NCBI GenBank assembly: GCA_029216955.1
Contig: JANAVB010007000.1
Location: 1,759,200-1,823,199, forward strand
Direction: 5' to 3'
From: Iris pallida
Taxonomy: Eukaryota; Streptophyta; Magnoliopsida; Asparagales; Iridaceae
Length of the DNA: 64,000 bases
Position numbers and translations under genes: made by a program. Positions 63,121 through 64,000 of this stretch are shown one piece after another. The number at the start of each line of letters is the position of its first letter. Position 1 is the first letter of the stretch. The notes below the pieces were generated by a model. That model searched no databases, was not told where the DNA came from, and saw nothing but the letters and a program-made list of their open reading frames with translations.

Positions 63121-64000
63121 TGCTAACTGATATCACTGTTCAGATAAGCCTATTCTCATGTAAATCCTTATTCCAATATCATTTCCCAATATGAATTTAT
63201 CTAAGTCCATATCAATAGACAAATTTCCTGTGGGTATCATGAACTAGCCAAGCCATCATACCTAGGTATCCAATCTCTCATACAGGACCTACCTATCTGC
63301 CTTTAACATTCAATTATACAAATCAAACTAGTCTTAAATACTGGTACCAATTGCCTGAACATGACAGTCCCTAATTTGTACTGGATTTATCCTACCTCTG
63401 AGTTTCACACATATTAAAAAGGAAGGCATTTACTGTTAACAAGATAACCTGTCATGAATTGAACAACAGGCAGACTTAGATTTAGGATTTAAAATATGGT
63501 ATTCAGGTCAACTTAATTCAGTCAAAGGGTACTGAACAGAAAGTCTAATTAAGACTTTCAACTAAACAGGCAGCCTGGACTACTGTTCAGAACTTGGCAG
63601 GCAAAATCCCATACCATCTGATGAAAAACCTATACACACCCTTGCCCAAACCATTTGTTTCAGTAGGTAAAACATTTCAGGTTACTTAAGCAACCTGTCG
63701 TGCAACATTTGGTGTCAACAATATTCCTTGTTAACTGTAACATGCATACTATCATATCCCAACTCTGCCAAAACATGACCAACATACCCTACACTAATCA
63801 TTTCATATTTCAGTAATGTAAGTGAGCTAAATCATACTCAACTGTCGAGAATACTTAGGAGAAAACTCATTCACAGGATTAGTATCCATCCTTCGTGACA
63901 TAGCTGAAATTTTATAGGTTTCGATAATAATTATTAGTCAATTTATTCATCATTTCAAAACCCTGAAAATGCCTAAAAAACTCCCAGTATCAGTAAATAG
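63121..64000. other. Unclassified DNA right of the CACTA truncation
   Basis: No ORF or terminal repeat recognised. Its word use on the minus strand (for example 'gttcagg', 'gtaccagt') is like the U3 parts of LD0 and TG3 LTRs, so a reverse-oriented LTR is possible. Not established. Confidence 0.35.

Overview
This is a eukaryotic, plant-type window. It is AT-rich and consists almost entirely of nested transposable elements, with no complete host gene, tRNA, rRNA, operon or CRISPR array that I can support. The plant assignment rests on Ty3/gypsy LTR elements with very long (3-4 kb) LTRs, their conserved TTCGAGGACGAAATT box before the polypurine tract, gag-only (TR-GAG) and coding-free (LARD) derivatives, and a CACTA (En/Spm) transposon with DUF4218, DUF4216 and Transposase_24-type coding regions. 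I cannot name the species.

Names used below: H = the oldest element, a decayed autonomous Ty3/gypsy element; TG1, TG2, TG3 = three gag-only families; LD0, LD1, LD2 = related LARD-like families; SL = a solo LTR.

Layout. 1-2082 is LD0 internal DNA and 2083-5963 its 3' LTR, cut off at an (AT)n tract. 6089-7640 is unclassified. 7725-8036 is a TG3 gag remnant and 8188-12523 the TG3 3' LTR. H then appears in five pieces: gag/protease 12524-13393, RT/RNase H/integrase zinc finger 22979-24792, integrase core 28256-28518, integrase C-terminal part 42109-42530. It is split by TG2 (13394-22973, target duplication CCCGA), SL on the minus strand (24793-28250, duplication TTGAT), the three-LTR element TG1 (28519-42103, duplication TTGCG) and LD1 (from 42531). 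In each case removing the insert and one duplication restores H's reading frame. LD1 (LTR 42531-45530) is itself split by LD2 (48286-57693, duplication AGACC) and by a CACTA element (58638 to about 63120). 63121-64000 is unclassified.

How the parts relate. H carries the only pol genes and they are ruined by stops, mostly explicable as C-to-T changes. TG2 keeps one open gag frame; both TG1 gags are broken by different lesions; LD elements encode nothing. TG1, TG2, LD1 and LD2 share one 17-base primer-binding-site candidate, so they look like passengers that use the same replication machinery, absent from this window. The CACTA element has a five-exon Transposase_24-type gene whose exon phases fit throughout, next to a broken TNPD-type gene.

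Most unusual signal. The long LTRs of TG1 and TG2 contain five different hairpins (13 instances) in which both stem strands change together while a 17-nt loop, TGTCCTTGTTTGGTTGT, stays nearly constant. This looks like selected RNA structure. A second shared unit, a block of about 540 bp, links the LTR leaders of TG2, LD1 and LD2, which are otherwise different. Other notable items are a LTR promoter duplicated as a long inverted repeat with outward TATA boxes, and a GC-rich minisatellite inside every TG1 LTR.
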